Below, in pieces: positions 1 through 11,828 of a stretch of 64,000 bases of DNA. The notes under the pieces are model-generated. The model searched no databases. It saw only the letters and a list, made by a program, of their open reading frames with translations, and was not told the DNA's origin. Position numbers and translations under genes: made by a program. Numbering within the stretch: the first letter of the stretch is position 1; every line of letters starts with the position of its first letter. The stretch is taken from NCBI GenBank assembly GCA_003868215.1, contig QWDQ01000009.1, positions 463,165 to 527,164 on the forward strand, read 5' to 3'. This DNA is from Pseudophaeomoniella oleicola. Lineage: Eukaryota; Ascomycota; Eurotiomycetes; Phaeomoniellales; Phaeomoniellaceae.

Positions 1-638
1 ATGAATGACCCAGCACCGTACAAGGTAGGGCCTAAAATCGAGCCTTCGTCGATGACTCTCTGGAGTTCTGGAGCGTAGCCACCCAGATCAATACAGGAAG
101 TGTACCCAGCGTACAGAACGTCGTGTAGACCTCTGACATTCCGGGCACCGGCTTCTGCAGGGTTTGTGAAGACTAGGTTCACGGCGTTGATAGGTTTATT
201 CGGCGATGTACCCACAAAATGGGCATGACATTCCCATAGACCTGGCATCAAGACGGGGACTTTCTTCGGCACCGTGTTGGTGTATTTCGACGGAACGGAT
301 CCGGAGCTGCCGATGAAGGTAATCTTGCCTCCCTCCGAAATCACAACCTGGTCGTACATGGGCTGCCCCTTGCCAGGAATGAGGAGGTCTGCGTGTATAG
401 AAGTGACCCCCTTGCCAGCGAACCGAGTTGGATATGCTTCATTAATTGAACTTCCATGTAGACCATGCCGGATGCTATCGCGTTTGGTTACAGGCTCATT
501 TCGACGGGAAGATACCACCCGGTCTTGGATCGCTGCATAGTCCTTCCAATTGTCAACCTTGATGGTGGAAGCATCTGTTGAACCTGCAGGGCGAGAGACG
601 ATCTCCCAACTATCGCCGGCCAATTTTTGGTTCGTCAT
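1..638 (-). CDS. Metal-dependent amidohydrolase, 5' part (cut by window edge)
   Basis: The minus-strand frame is open from an ATG at 638 to the left edge, about 212 codons. A TGA lies in frame upstream with no ATG between, so this start is favoured. After about 70 poorly conserved residues comes the small beta-sandwich region of the amidohydrolase superfamily, followed by the metal-ligand segment PGLWECHAHF (the HxH motif, positions about 220-250) and a region resembling imidazolonepropionase-like hydrolases (ARNVRGLHDVLYAGYTSCIDLGG). The family hydrolyses C-N bonds using one or two bound metal ions; the substrate cannot be told from this part. No signal peptide is evident, so a cytosolic place is likely. 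The remaining metal ligands and the 3' end lie outside the window. Confidence 0.85.
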   Translation of the reverse strand, partial: MTNQKLAGDSWEIVSRPAGSTDASTIKVDNWKDYAAIQDRVVSSRRNEPVTKRDSIRHGLHGSSINEAYPTRFAGKGVTSIHADLLIPGKGQPMYDQVVISEGGKITFIGSSGSVPSKYTNTVPKKVPVLMPGLWECHAHFVGTSPNKPINAVNLVFTNPAEAGARNVRGLHDVLYAGYTSCIDLGGYAPELQRVIDEGSILGPTLYGAGSF

Positions 639-1851
639 GTCGGCAGCTACGTAGGTCCAGAGTGCGTCACTTCGTCTTCGCAGGAGTCCAACTACTGCTC
701 AGCTTTCAAGTGAAATTGTAAGACGAGAGTATAGCCCATGGGTCAAGATTTCACGATAGCACTGGGGTAGTAAACATGATAGTTACGTGGCGAGCTGCGG
801 ATCACCCATTTTCCAAACAGGAAGCTGGATAATCATTCCTTGGCGTACCTGGACACATATTGAGAACGTAGAGTAATTAATCCCAGTGAGAATCAGATAG
901 TTACTTGACACCACAGTAGGACAGCATCTCTACGTATATGCATCCCTTTCCCTGATCTGATGACGGTTCTTCATCGAGGAGTGAGACTGCATCCAGCATA
1001 ATCGTGTGCTTTGTCACCAACGTCATTGTAATGTCGCTGTTGGTACTATTTATGTATGAAGGACGAACACGGTGATGAATCCCTCCGTTTCTTCGTTTGT
1101 TCTCCTCTGATGACAAACGGTGATCGGTATTTGCATTCGCCGTGTGCCCGTTGGGAGCCTGGAGTCTGAAGCCTGGAGCCTGGATGCTTAGCCTTAGCTG
1201 ACGAGTGGGTATAACTAAAGGGAACCCGTAGTTAACGTTAAATTAGTTAAGGAGAGCGACCGTTATCCCCCTTTCGCATAGTAACGTAATACTACGTAGT
1301 AGTAAATTTAGTTGGAAGGGCGTGTTGCTTATCTCGAATAACCAGTGGAGATTAGATCTGGCGAGCTGGGCCCGTCGTCTTCTCCACTTGGGGAATCGGA
1401 GGATCGCACTTCGGTCTATCGCAAGTCCCGAAGCATCGCAATGTTGACTTAACACCGGCAGGCTTCATATGATTCTTGTGCCTTCAAGGGCGAGTCGCTG
1501 CCTCATACAACATGTACATTGCTAATGGTATTTTCCCTTGTCCTAGATCCATTAACTTAGCTCCGTTTAGAGAGAACTTATCGCCGGTCTGTCAAGGTAC
1601 ATGGGTACTTATATCAGGAACCTCTGCTGTCCTTGTCCTTGTCTTTGTCTATGTCTGAATCCATTGTTTGTTCATCTCTATCTCATACTGCTGCTGTGGT
1701 GAACCTCTCAACAGTAGATTCGCAGCATATGTTTCGACACTCAGTCTAGCAACTTCAATCATAACTCTCGCCTTCTCAACCATCTCTTTTCTTTCGTCTG
1801 GATAAACAATACTGCAGCCTTCAGTCAGCCCAAGTAGCTGAGCCCTTTGAG
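639..1851. other. Divergent intergenic region
   Basis: This lies between two divergently transcribed genes and should hold both promoters. It contains one perfect TACTACGTAGTA palindrome (1290-1301). Short open frames here have no recognisable domain or codon pattern. No RNA gene was seen. Confidence 0.6.
1290..1301. repeat. 12-bp palindrome TACTACGTAGTA, copy 1
   Basis: A perfect self-complementary 12-mer in non-coding DNA. It is one of seven identical copies in the window; see the finding on this motif. Confidence 0.85.
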
Positions 1852-2928
1852 ATGGAGCAAAGCAGTCCTCCTCCCGGTCCGCCATATGCGCCACAAATCG
1901 CCTTGTTGGGAGGCGTTCCGACCATCGATGTCGATGTCCCCATCACCGCCGTATTCCTCTTACTCTTCATATGTGGCGCCGTCTCGAACATGACGATTTT
2001 CCAGCTCAACAACCGCCGGCAACACAAATTCGTGCTCTCTGGCATGCTCTTTGGCTTCTGCATGGCACGAACAACGACTATGGTTTTGCGTATAGTCTGG
2101 GCGAATCGACCCCATAATACGAGGATAGCCATAGCTGCGCAAATCTTCGTCGCTGCTGGTGTTGTGCTGCTGTTCATTATCAACCTCCTCTTCGCCCAAC
2201 GATTGATTCGCGCCGCTCATCCCAACTTTGGATGGCGCCGCAGCTTCTCGATCACCTTTAAGGTGCTTTACGCCTTGGTTGTTATCTTCCTCATCATGGT
2301 CATTACTGCCACCATTGACAGCTTCTACACTCTCGATACACACACCCGCGTCACCGATCGTCGCATTCAACTCGCCAGTGGAACCTATTATGCCATCGTC
2401 TCTTTCATTCCCATACCCCTCGTCATTGTCGGTCTTATACTTCCACGGAAAACACGCGTTGAGAAATTCGGATCCGGCCGCTTCAGAACAAAGGTCACGA
2501 TCCTGATGATCTCCGCCTTCTTGCTGTGCCTGGGAGCCACATTCCGTGTAGGAACGAACTACAAGAACCCCCGCCCGCGCGATCATCCAGCCGGCTACCA
2601 ATCCAAAGCCTGCTTCTACATCTTCAACTTCACCGTCGAAATCGTCGTCGTGTACCTCTACATCCTCCTCCGGGTAGACCGTCGCTTCCACATCCCCAAC
2701 GGCAGCAAAGGGCCGGGAGACTACTCGAAACAACAAGCCCACCACCCTCTTCGCGACTCCGCGCCTACCAGAGAACAAGCCGAGGAAGAGGCCGCGCGGA
2801 CGGGGGCGTCGAGAGAAGAAGTCCACGCGATCTACCGAATCAACACCGAGGAGGAAATCTTCGACGACGCCAAACCGTCAGATGACATGGATCGGGTACC
2901 AGAAGATCTCGAACGAGGAAAAGCATGA
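1852..2928 (+). CDS. DUF3112 seven-helix membrane protein
   Basis: A single-exon protein of 358 residues, starting at an ATG in good context (gagATGGAG). After a proline-rich N-terminus come seven hydrophobic segments: roughly residues 30-50, 60-80, 90-115, 135-155, 175-198, 215-235 and 260-280. A hydrophilic acidic tail of about 75 residues follows. The segments around MARTTTMVLRIVWANRPHN and the conserved arginine/lysine region KTRVEKFGSGRFRTKV match the fungal DUF3112 family (Pfam PF11309), which is sometimes labelled GPCR-like. The ligand and function are unknown. The tail (many Glu, Asp and Arg residues) is probably cytosolic, which fits a receptor-like topology, but that is inference. 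Confidence 0.88.
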   Translation: MEQSSPPPGPPYAPQIALLGGVPTIDVDVPITAVFLLLFICGAVSNMTIFQLNNRRQHKFVLSGMLFGFCMARTTTMVLRIVWANRPHNTRIAIAAQIFVAAGVVLLFIINLLFAQRLIRAAHPNFGWRRSFSITFKVLYALVVIFLIMVITATIDSFYTLDTHTRVTDRRIQLASGTYYAIVSFIPIPLVIVGLILPRKTRVEKFGSGRFRTKVTILMISAFLLCLGATFRVGTNYKNPRPRDHPAGYQSKACFYIFNFTVEIVVVYLYILLRVDRRFHIPNGSKGPGDYSKQQAHHPLRDSAPTREQAEEEAARTGASREEVHAIYRINTEEEIFDDAKPSDDMDRVPEDLERGKA

Positions 2929-3221
2929 AACTTCGTTTTTTTTTTTCGGTTCTTGTCTGCCCTTTCCTTTGTTCCGTTTTCTCCCCTTCAATCAAAAAAA
3001 TAGATGTTCAACTTAAGCACAAAACTTGTTTCTTTGTACAAACTAATGGTTGCAAAGGAATGTATCAACATGGGTTTCATGCATGCGTGGAGTCGACAGC
3101 GGGCTGTTTTTTTTTTTTTTTTTTTGTTTTTTTTTCTTGGTTTCCATCCTGGTGGAAGCACACAGACATACGTACGCACACCCGTGTATACACACACGTG
3201 TACACACACAGAGATACAGAG

Positions 3222-3263
<42 letters not shown>

Positions 3264-3660
3264 AATGATACCCTATTACTAATGTACAAAACAAATACCC
3301 CCCTTTTCTCTCCAAATCATTTATATAATATTCAAACCTATACAAACTAATCAATCACCCGTGTTTTGATTTACGCTTCGTAAGTAATGAAGTACTATAG
3401 CTAGGCACTTAGGGAAGAAAAAGAAGAAGAAGAAGAGGGTTCGTTGTAGATCATTTGATATTCTTGAGTTTTTTATTTTTGAACTTCATCTTCATTTCTC
3501 ATCTTGGATTTCGTTTCGTGTTGATACATGGGGTGGTGGTGGTGGACAGTGAAGAAGAAGAAGAAGGTAAAGAGGAGACTTAGAGAGGGGGGGAGAAGAC
3601 AAAAAAGGATGCCTATTCTCTCTCTCTCTCAAACTCCTGCTTTTTACCTTCCACTCCTTC
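2929..3660. repeat. Convergent 3' region with dense simple repeats
   Basis: This lies between two convergent genes. It carries a T19 run plus T9 (3107-3135), a CA/TG-rich tract (about 3167-3210), a GA dinucleotide tract (3224-3259) and an AAG tract (about 3419-3437). Open frames here are by-products of these repeats. Confidence 0.8.
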
Positions 3661-5379
3661 TTAAACCTGCTTAGATCCTTTCCCAGCGACCCAAAGCGCA
3701 CTGCTCCCTCCACATCCCACCTCCCCATCCGAGCAAGCCATCCCACACTTAGAATCGGCCAATTTTTGGGGCGAGGAGACAAAGTCGTTGCCGCAGAAGC
3801 ACTGGCCGCCGTATTCGGTGCCGGAGAGCGTGAAACCCTGGGCGTCGCAGTAGCGGGAGCAGGTGTAGGCGGTGATGGAGACGGTGGGGCCGAGGTAGGC
3901 GAGATTGATGCCGGTGAGGACGCGGGAGGGGTTGAGGTCGGCGTAGCAGCCGAGGGAGGTCCAAGTGGGTAAGAGCGTGGGGGAAGAAGAAGAAGAGGAG
4001 GAGGAGGAGGAGGTGGAGGAGGTGGAGGTAGACGTTGATGTGGCGACGACAGCAGCAGCGATGGTTTTGAGTGTTGTTGGAGAAGAGGCCAAGAAGGCAG
4101 AGGAGGCGGCGGAAACAAGTGTTGTCTGGCTAGCTGGGGCGGAAGAGCTGGTGGACACCTCGGATGCCTCTGGTGAGGTGCCAGATGCAGTGCAATCGGC
4201 GCCTGAGTATTGTGAGGCTTCGCCCGGACCATTCTGGATCGGATTGCAACCTGGAAGCTTTTCCATTCCCCATGAGATCTCGTCCGCAAATGGATCTTCA
4301 ATTGTAACCTCCTTATCCGTATTGACTCCACTTGGTAGATTTGGACATTTGTCTGCGCCGTCAAAGCCTGCGTTGCAAGTGTCGATCATGGCTTGAAGGT
4401 CGTCCGTGTTCCAACCAGAGATGAAATCAGCGTGAAGAGCAAATCCGGTTGGATCACCTGGAGCCAATCTCCATGGAACCTCGCCAGACCCTTCTTCCCA
4501 GAGGCCTTTGAACGGCATTTGGTCGTAGTATGCTTCGAGGAACAGATGCGGAGTATGAATCCAGCCTTCGGGGCAGTTCTGCTTACCGCCTCCAGAGGCA
4601 TTGGCGCTGCTTGGGTATGCAGAATTGTGAGCGAAATCAGCGACATCGACGGCCGGGTTGATACAGGATGGGAAGTGGACGTCATATCGAAGACCCGTCC
4701 CGATGGCGTCACAGGTTCTGTCAGGGAAGCCGACGCCAGCTCCCGCGTTTGCAGGATCAACAGCACGACCTTGATTGTTGTCGACGTAGAGTGGTGTGCT
4801 TTCGTCGCTGCGAGGGCATGTGAATTGAACAGGCTGGATTTTATCTTGCCCATCGACGGCGTCGAGAACGCTGGTCGAGGTATAGGGAGCTGAACGCTTG
4901 TATGGGTCACCGACTAGCATACGAAGACCGGGTGGAAACGCCTTGATTTCATCATCAGTCGCTTCGAAGCTGTTGGCGTTGTTGTTAGTCATCTTTCATC
5001 TCCATGTGCTCGGAGATTCGTTCACTTACAAGTAGTACGTGTTCACCTGAGTGACCTTGACCGGGAAGAAAGTACCATTGTCAGCTTCGAAGAACAGCTT
5101 GGGAAACCAGTAGTTGCTCTTATCCCCATTCACCACAGCCGTAGTGCCGTTGGCGTTGAGAGCAGTGTCTGTGTCCATGGTGACAGCGAACCCAGTCCCT
5201 CCAAAGACAGAGTGAGTGTGCATGGATTGCTGACCGGGATCGACGATGGGATCCATTCGGGCTTCGACGATAGGGTTGCCAGAATGACGGACGATAGCAT
5301 AGGTTCGACCATCTTTGGCAGATACAGCAGATGCTAGCAAGGCAAGCCCTGCGAGCACAGTAGAAGTTGAGAAAGGCAT
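3661..5379 (-). CDS. Secreted DUF1996 and WSC domain protein
   Basis: Two exons, 5379-5030 and 4969-3661, give 552 residues. The 59-nt intron has donor GTAAGT and a GACTAAC branch site, and splicing joins TYY to FEATDDEIKAFPPGLRM in frame. Residues 1-21 form a signal peptide (hydrophobic LAGLALLASAVSA). The DUF1996 domain spans about residues 30-330, with the typical HTHSVFGG, AFPPGLRMLVGDP, RYDVHFPSC and GWIHTPHLFLEAYYD segments. A Ser/Thr-rich linker follows, ending in a serine run. A cysteine-rich WSC domain (about 454-545; CYADLNP.., CSRYC, GGQCFCGND) closes the protein. WSC domains bind polysaccharide, so an extracellular or wall-associated role is likely; the activity of DUF1996 is not established. 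There is no C-terminal membrane anchor. Confidence 0.92.
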
Positions 5380-8122
5380 TGTGTTTTTGTCAAATGGTTA
5401 TTGAAGGATAGTATGGAAGAGAAACGATAGATTGTCTTCTTGGACAACTAGAATGAACGACAGAGTCTGGCTGGTCTTGATCTCGCCTTCGGTGAGGACC
5501 TGTCCTCTATTTTACAAGGAATGAATGTGGTTTGAAGTGAATGAACGTCTCTCGGAGACAAGAAAGAAGGGAAGAGACAAAAGACTACGAAGAGCTTTGT
5601 CTGCTGAGTGTCATGCCGGAGCAGAAAGGAGCGTAAAGAATGTGATGAAAGAAATGGAGGGCACAAGAAGATATTAAAGAACGTGTGTCAACAACGAGAC
5701 ATTGGGGGGGCCACTGAGGGAGATAGAGAGTGGATACAAGTCTTGCCTGACGTTGTGACTGTGGTTGTGGTGGGCGCAGGAGAAGGAAGTCGAACAGAGT
5801 GAAAGCGATGGTGGGGGAAGTGAACTACATTTTTCTTTACTGTTAGATTACCACTGACTCTCGATTGAGGTGCAACCCAGATGACTAACGACCGTGTCTA
5901 GTGCCTGGAGATGTTTCGAGGTTTTCACGCGAGGATCACTTTAGTCGTGAACTGGGTTGGATTGAGATGCGGCGAGAGGTTGAGGTTGCAGTGGGAAGGC
6001 TGCATGTGCGGAAATTAATAGGACGAAGGGAACTTATTCTCCGCGATACCATCAGATATGATAGGATCAGTTCCATCCAGGAATGGAAAAGAGATCGAGA
6101 AAAGAAAAGAAAAAAAAGATGATGAGCGCCATAGAATGAAAGTCTAGACAACATGGCAAAACAACAGGGATCTTCCCTCTCTCCCTTCTTCATCGCTGGA
6201 TCAATCACAACAGGTTCGGTCGGGAGGATAATACATGGATTATGCGCCAGAAGGACGGTGGCCATGCGATGTGATACAAACCGCTTTTCACCATACATAT
6301 TCCCAAATGTCGGTGACGATATGCACAAGTCATGCTAGTTCTTGGGCAGGCGGCGCTTGAAAGAAGGGAGAGAGGTAAAAGAGCCACCAATTGAAAAATT
6401 TCGATGTCAGGCAGTCCAAGTGTAGGTATCTCTGAATCGAGAATCCAGATAAACAACAAACAAAGCAACCAAACCCCAAAAAAGGGATGAAACGGAAAAA
6501 GAGGGAATTTTAATTGAAACAATAGTTCGACGAACAATGCTCGCTGTGGCTGACGGCGACGCTTCCTATTCGTTTGTACCTGGATTTACGTTTCATCGCT
6601 CGAACAAACACGCGGGAACGCAAGGGAAAATTGGTTCATCGCCCTAAAACATCGTTCGATTCTGGTCTCTGGTCCCTTGATCTTGCCCTGCGAGCCTGGT
6701 TAGAGTAAGATACTGTAGCTCTACCTACACAGTACCTACATAGTACCTAAATGCTTGCAATACAATCACAGCACGGTATTAGCAAGGGTATCTTGATTCT
6801 ACCAAAGCCTCCCAATTATAGACCTTCAGTCTGGCCAACTCTGTAACCGCCCAAGATGTCATTTTTATCGTGCATCTCTCCAGGGTCTACCATGCAGGGA
6901 ACGACACTTGCCCTCTCTCTTTCATCACTTTAAGTACAGTACCAGATATGATCACTTGGCCCTTACAAATTGAAATGGAGGGCCTACTGGGGGATCTGCG
7001 CCCTTGTCAGTACCCAAGGTAATTAAATTAAATCCCATCCTGATCTGCCCCGCCCTTTGACCAAACGCATCAGATCCTCATAAGTTACCCCTTGGCCCCT
7101 AATTACCATTTCTCTCCACCGATTGTTCGTCAAGAAAACTGGGTTGCTTCAAAGGTAAGAAATTAGTAACAGATTAATGATCTTCACCTTCTCTCTATCC
7201 AGTCTGTCGGGATTCTACTGTAAGTTAATACTGATCCGGGGAGGAACAACAACTCCACTGTATCAAGGCACGTCTCGATCGCTTGCCGAAACACCCACAA
7301 CTGAAGTAGGCAGGCGGTGTGGAAACTCTACGCAACATGTAGTACTCCTAATTACGTGTGTAACATGAAATGGAAAATGACCAGCTGGCCATCTTGTGCT
7401 CTGTTTCTTTTCGTCTATCTTATTCTAGTACTGTGACCTATCACATCTCCGGCTGCCAATGAGTTACGTCCATGACTTCAGCTGTCCTGTTCACCGCCGT
7501 AAAGTATGAATGATATGATGACAACGCTCAGGATGTCCTTGTTGGCAACCTCATGAGTTGTACGGGTGACGAATGGTGTCAAGGATGGAGCAGAGCATCT
7601 GCCTTGCTATCCATGGATGCAAGTCTAGTGTTGATGTTTTCGCTTACAGTAACTGTGGTCACACTTGCGTTGTCGATGATGGGAACATGCGGTTGGTCTT
7701 GTTGAAATTCGGAAAAGGGCACCACCATAGAGTCACCTTGTGAAGGCCAGGTCCACATCAACACTGCCTGTTTCTCACCGGAGCACAAACAGCCCAGAAA
7801 ATTTGCACTGATGCATATGTTATTTTGAGTATTCGAGCCCAGGCGTGCGATGGATTGTTGGGACGAGGTTGGTTGATCGTGGATTCCACGGCATGTTTCC
7901 CGTCCTTGGTATATCTGCTAATGTGCTATCGGCTATAAACGCAGGGTGGCACGCCTTTGGCGGGTGCCCGCTAGTGATGATGCTGTTTATGCGAACAGAG
8001 GTAGCTCCTACGATGAGGTTTCTGATGAATCGGCATCCAGTCATCCGTCGGGCATTTCAATGTCGATCCTGGTTATCGAAAATCTGTCGTGCGAGTCTGT
8101 ATCTAATGAAGTTGCTCGGCTT
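5380..8122. other. Gene-free stretch of 2.7 kb
   Basis: This holds the upstream region of the DUF1996-WSC gene and the downstream flank of the kinase gene. Open frames of 60-130 codons on both strands show no domain, no signal peptide and no credible splice continuation. I see no RNA gene. Short degenerate AGTACCTA-type repeats occur near 6718-6750. Confidence 0.5.
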
Positions 8123-10976
8123 CTATAGCAACCTGCTTTCTCCAACAGCATCGTCGTCATTATCGTCGTCGATTCGATTATTTATGCTTCCTAATAGCAT
8201 TCTCCAAACATTGCCCGTACAGTGTTCGGTGTTGACTATGTCCCTTTAGTCTCATATCAGTATCTGGCCCTTCAAAGAGGCTTCCTGAAGAAGCACATAC
8301 CTGGGTAGGTTCTCGATCTCATCCAGTCGATCCAGTCTCTTGAGTTTAGCTGTTCCGTCTTCAAGATTCCCGAATTGGATGAATTGTATACCAACGTGCT
8401 TGTCGGGTAAGCCGGCATCTTCAAGTTGACAGATGAAGTTCTTGATAGGACCTTCTGCATTGTCGTTGGAGTCCCAAACGCCCGCCGTCAATACGTAAAT
8501 TATCATCGGCTTCGCTGATTTCGACGACCATGAAAAGCGGCCCTTATGTTGGCTCATTTCAGCCACGTACTGACTTAGTATAAGTGTTAGGCACCTGTTG
8601 ATATCAACGTCGTTCTGTAGCCGAAGATCTCTTTGTTTCAGATGGTCGATCAACTGCGTGGTGTTCCTTGACTTGACCTGTTTCATCTCGACCATACAAT
8701 ACATTTCCAAACCATCACGATCCAATCTCTTGACTGTGTACGCAAGGGCACGAAACGCACGCTTTAGTTGAGCCCAGTGTGGCTGCATGCGATGACTGTC
8801 GTCGATAAGAAACACCTGCAAGAAAACGTTCAACACATGATCTTACCACAATTGCAAGTCTTGCTTACGAAATCTCTTCCACTCAGACTATCAAGCAGGT
8901 TGGCGTTCGGGAGTATTCCGGAACTGTCGCTCCATTCCAAGACCTGGCCAATCGAAAGATGAGGTAAGGGTGGCGGTAAATTGTGGACACTGGGAGCGGA
9001 TCGCACCTCCGGAAGTGGTCTCGCAGCTGGACGACTAGCTGCTTTAAAGCTCTGACGCCTCACTGGCGAAGAAGGGGGAGACTGTGGTAGGGATTCGGGG
9101 CTACTGAATATTCCAAGGCCCGTCGAAGCAGTTATGGGAGTGTCGAATGGGGGTGACGCAGGGGACCCTACGAGGGTTGGTGGAAGCGAACCCTTCGCTC
9201 GTATTGGTGGCGGAGTGGATGGTAAAGGTTGATCGTCTGCTTGTTCGGATTGACCTTGAATATCTCTCGGTTTCATTTTGGCAGCCTCAATGATACGATC
9301 TGTTTTATGGATGATTTGCTTGGCAGTAAGTCGCACATCGACATCTCGAGCAAGTAAGTCCTCTACCAGTTTCAGCACCTCTTCAGCAATGAAGTCGCTT
9401 TTACGTATTCCCTCGACCAACCGTTTGTGGGTGTCTGAGACAGATCTGAGGACCTGTTCTTCGTCGTGAAAGCAGCCCGGATCTTTGAAATCTGGAATCT
9501 GCTCAGCTTCCGCTCGACGCCGTTGACGATAGTCTTCAAGTCCCTTCCTGCCGGCGACTGACCATGTAACGGCTTCGCTGAGGATACAACCGAGGGACCA
9601 CATGTCGGCTCCTTGTTTAACTCCGAGTGGTGCTGAAGCTAGGAACTCATTGCCACGATATAATTCAGGTGCGCCTCATATAGCTTGAGTGAGATGCACT
9701 GTGAGACGGGGTTTGGGAGATCTTACCGTATTCTCTAGTGCCCCGTGCATCCTGGCCACTTACCGAGTTTTGAAAATGGCTTAATCCCAGATCTGCCAGC
9801 TTGAAAGTAGAATCGAAAGCATTATCGCCTCTCTTGAACACCAGTATGTTACTTGGCTTGACATCCTGATGCCACCTACTACATGTGAGTATGGGAAATG
9901 AGCGATTGGAACACATTGTGACGAGAGATGTACCCATGAAATATCTCGGGCCCTTCACGCCCCTCGAACCCTCTCTGCTGCACCTGGTGAATGGCATGGA
10001 GGGCTTTGGAGACACCAAAGATCGCCGACCAGAACTTGATTGTGTCTTCTGAGGACCACGGACCACTTTCCTGTTGAAAAAAGGTTTCGAGTGTTCCTCC
10101 ATTGGCATATTCCAATAAGACATTGAAGGTAGGGATTGGACCATCCTCTATCATAGTCTGCTGGAAGCTTCCATAGATCGTCACTAATGTCTCACAGGGT
10201 CCGACCCGACTGAATGCTGCGATCTCGTTGTCGTAGTACTTCTTTGCGTCAGGGGCATCCGTATTATATGTTTTCATGGCGTACATCATGTCTTCGTTCT
10301 TGCTTTCCTACAGGCAGCCCATTAGCAACAGAGAAGGTGACATCCGCAGAGGATCCAATGGGTATGTTGGGTATACTTCATTTCCGGACGATCCTTCGTA
10401 GCTCTGCAGATGATCACAGTCTCTATGTATCTTGATCGCATATAACGTCGCGCTACCTCCACTGCCGATTTCTTCCTTGAAGCAGATAGGCAGAATTCGT
10501 CTTTCATGCAAGAGATTGTTGTTCCACCCTTTTCTGAACTCCCATGGAGAAAATTTCCATTGATGATCTTGAAAGTCCCTAAAGAAGTCATCTCGTGGTC
10601 CTTCGGAAGGGAAGCCGTCGGGTTTGCTGGTGAAAGGTAGCCTCGAATCGCTGAGCTCCTCTCGACGAGTGAAGTGCCCAATATATTGTCCTCTGTCAAT
10701 GTATAATAGTATTGCGAAGACTTGTACCCAATCTTCTAGGATCACCGACGACTCGGGGGTCTGCTCACCATCCGGTAGTACTGCATCGAGGATCGCTTGG
10801 GTTCGGTCTTCATCCTTGAAATAGTCCTTCAAGCGTTGCCGAGATACGAATGGCTGCGTGATGGACGAGGACATACCCGATGTGCCCTTCTCTGGATTGC
10901 AGTCTACCCATTGGAGGAAATCTTGAACTACTGGCTTGTGAGAGTGACCGCTGCGCTGCCTGACCGAGGGACGCAT
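8123..10976 (-). CDS. Protein kinase fused to a C-terminal vWA-like domain
   Basis: Six exons (10976-10377, 10307-9934, 9875-9727, 9674-8869, 8815-8301, 8243-8123) give 854 residues in one frame. An N-terminal region of about 165 residues precedes a kinase domain: glycine loop GSGGSA (171-176), Lys212 (YAMKTY), helix-C Glu228, catalytic HQD (327-329, in place of HRD), metal-binding DLG (353-355), then APE and DMWSLGCI segments. All catalytic residues are present, so it is probably an active Ser/Thr kinase. A proline/serine linker of about 100 residues leads to a vWA-like domain (from about 644; VFLIDDS, IIYVLTAGVW) and an acidic tail ending TGNVWRMLLGSI. This kinase-vWA arrangement belongs to an expanded, uncharacterised fungal group. 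The 5' end is uncertain: an upstream frame from about 11073 (LPDQLFHLMRRV) could be an extra first exon. The acceptor at 9875/9876 was chosen to give GWHQDVKPSN. Confidence 0.85.
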
Positions 10977-11828
10977 GACTCCGCTTAGTTAGCAAGAATG
11001 ATACACGGCGCATCAAGTGGAACAACTGATCCGGGAGAACAATTGCAGAAGACTGAGTATGTGCATGCGACAAGAATCGGTCGAGTTCTATTATCGACCG
11101 CGACGCAATCGTTTAGTGCAGACCTTGTGGGTGCTTGGGTGCTTTCATACGTAGAGACTTAACCATCTCCTTCATTGGTTGCCCGATGATGGAGCCCAAC
11201 CACCAATCCGACCATGTCGGCAAAGGAACAATTGCAAGGCTCGGCATGGTAATTATAGGGAAGTGCCTTCATCAGGCAGCAGTCGCCTGAGGCTCTACCC
11301 AAGGAAGATCTAAAATCGTTGGAATCTGAACAGAGAAGCGCCACACCGTGAAGTGTAAGAGCTACTTGGATATAAGCGGTACACTTATGAGGGCAGTTGT
11401 ATCAAACAACACGGAAACACCTGAACATTCTAGCGATATTTTCTTGTTATCTAACGTATATCAGATGGCCAAAGATGCCTTGATGATCTGTCGTAGTATG
11501 CGACAAAGCCGGTCATTGTAAGGGACGCGCCGCAGCACGCCGGTTCTCTTAATTATGCCCGAGTGGAAACAACGTGGATTCAATGTACAGCTGAACCGGC
11601 TATGTACCGTAAGTTAGTACACCTCGACACATCAGCAAACGACCCAGGGAGCCAGCAACGAGTACAGGCCAATCAGCCAACTGCCCCAACTGCTATGCGA
11701 CCCCTGTGGTTCCTACTAGCAGAAGTAGACCATACACTAATTATTTGGTTATTTGAAACATAATAATTACATCTCTCATAGTGCGCACTTCGTTATGCGT
11801 GCTGCTCATAAAATCGATCCAGAGATTA
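10977..11828. other. Intergenic region between tandem kinase and CorA-like genes
   Basis: About 850 bp upstream of the kinase start and downstream of the CorA-like stop. It may contain an additional 5' exon of the kinase gene near 11000-11073. Nothing else is recognised. Confidence 0.5.

Noticed and set aside
1960-2826. A 288-codon open frame antisense to the DUF3112 gene
   Set aside because: It is the complement of a real membrane-protein gene; its composition (acidic, Glu/Asp/Gly-rich) is what antisense of hydrophobic codons gives, and no domain is visible.
3492-4364. A 290-codon proline-rich frame overlapping the DUF1996-WSC gene
   Set aside because: It is a shifted frame of the Ser/Thr-rich linker and WSC region; the true frame has the signal peptide, DUF1996 and conserved cysteines.
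7820-8249. Possible small gene downstream of the kinase (frames on both strands)
   Set aside because: It overlaps the last exon and intron of the kinase gene on one side and shows no domain on either strand.
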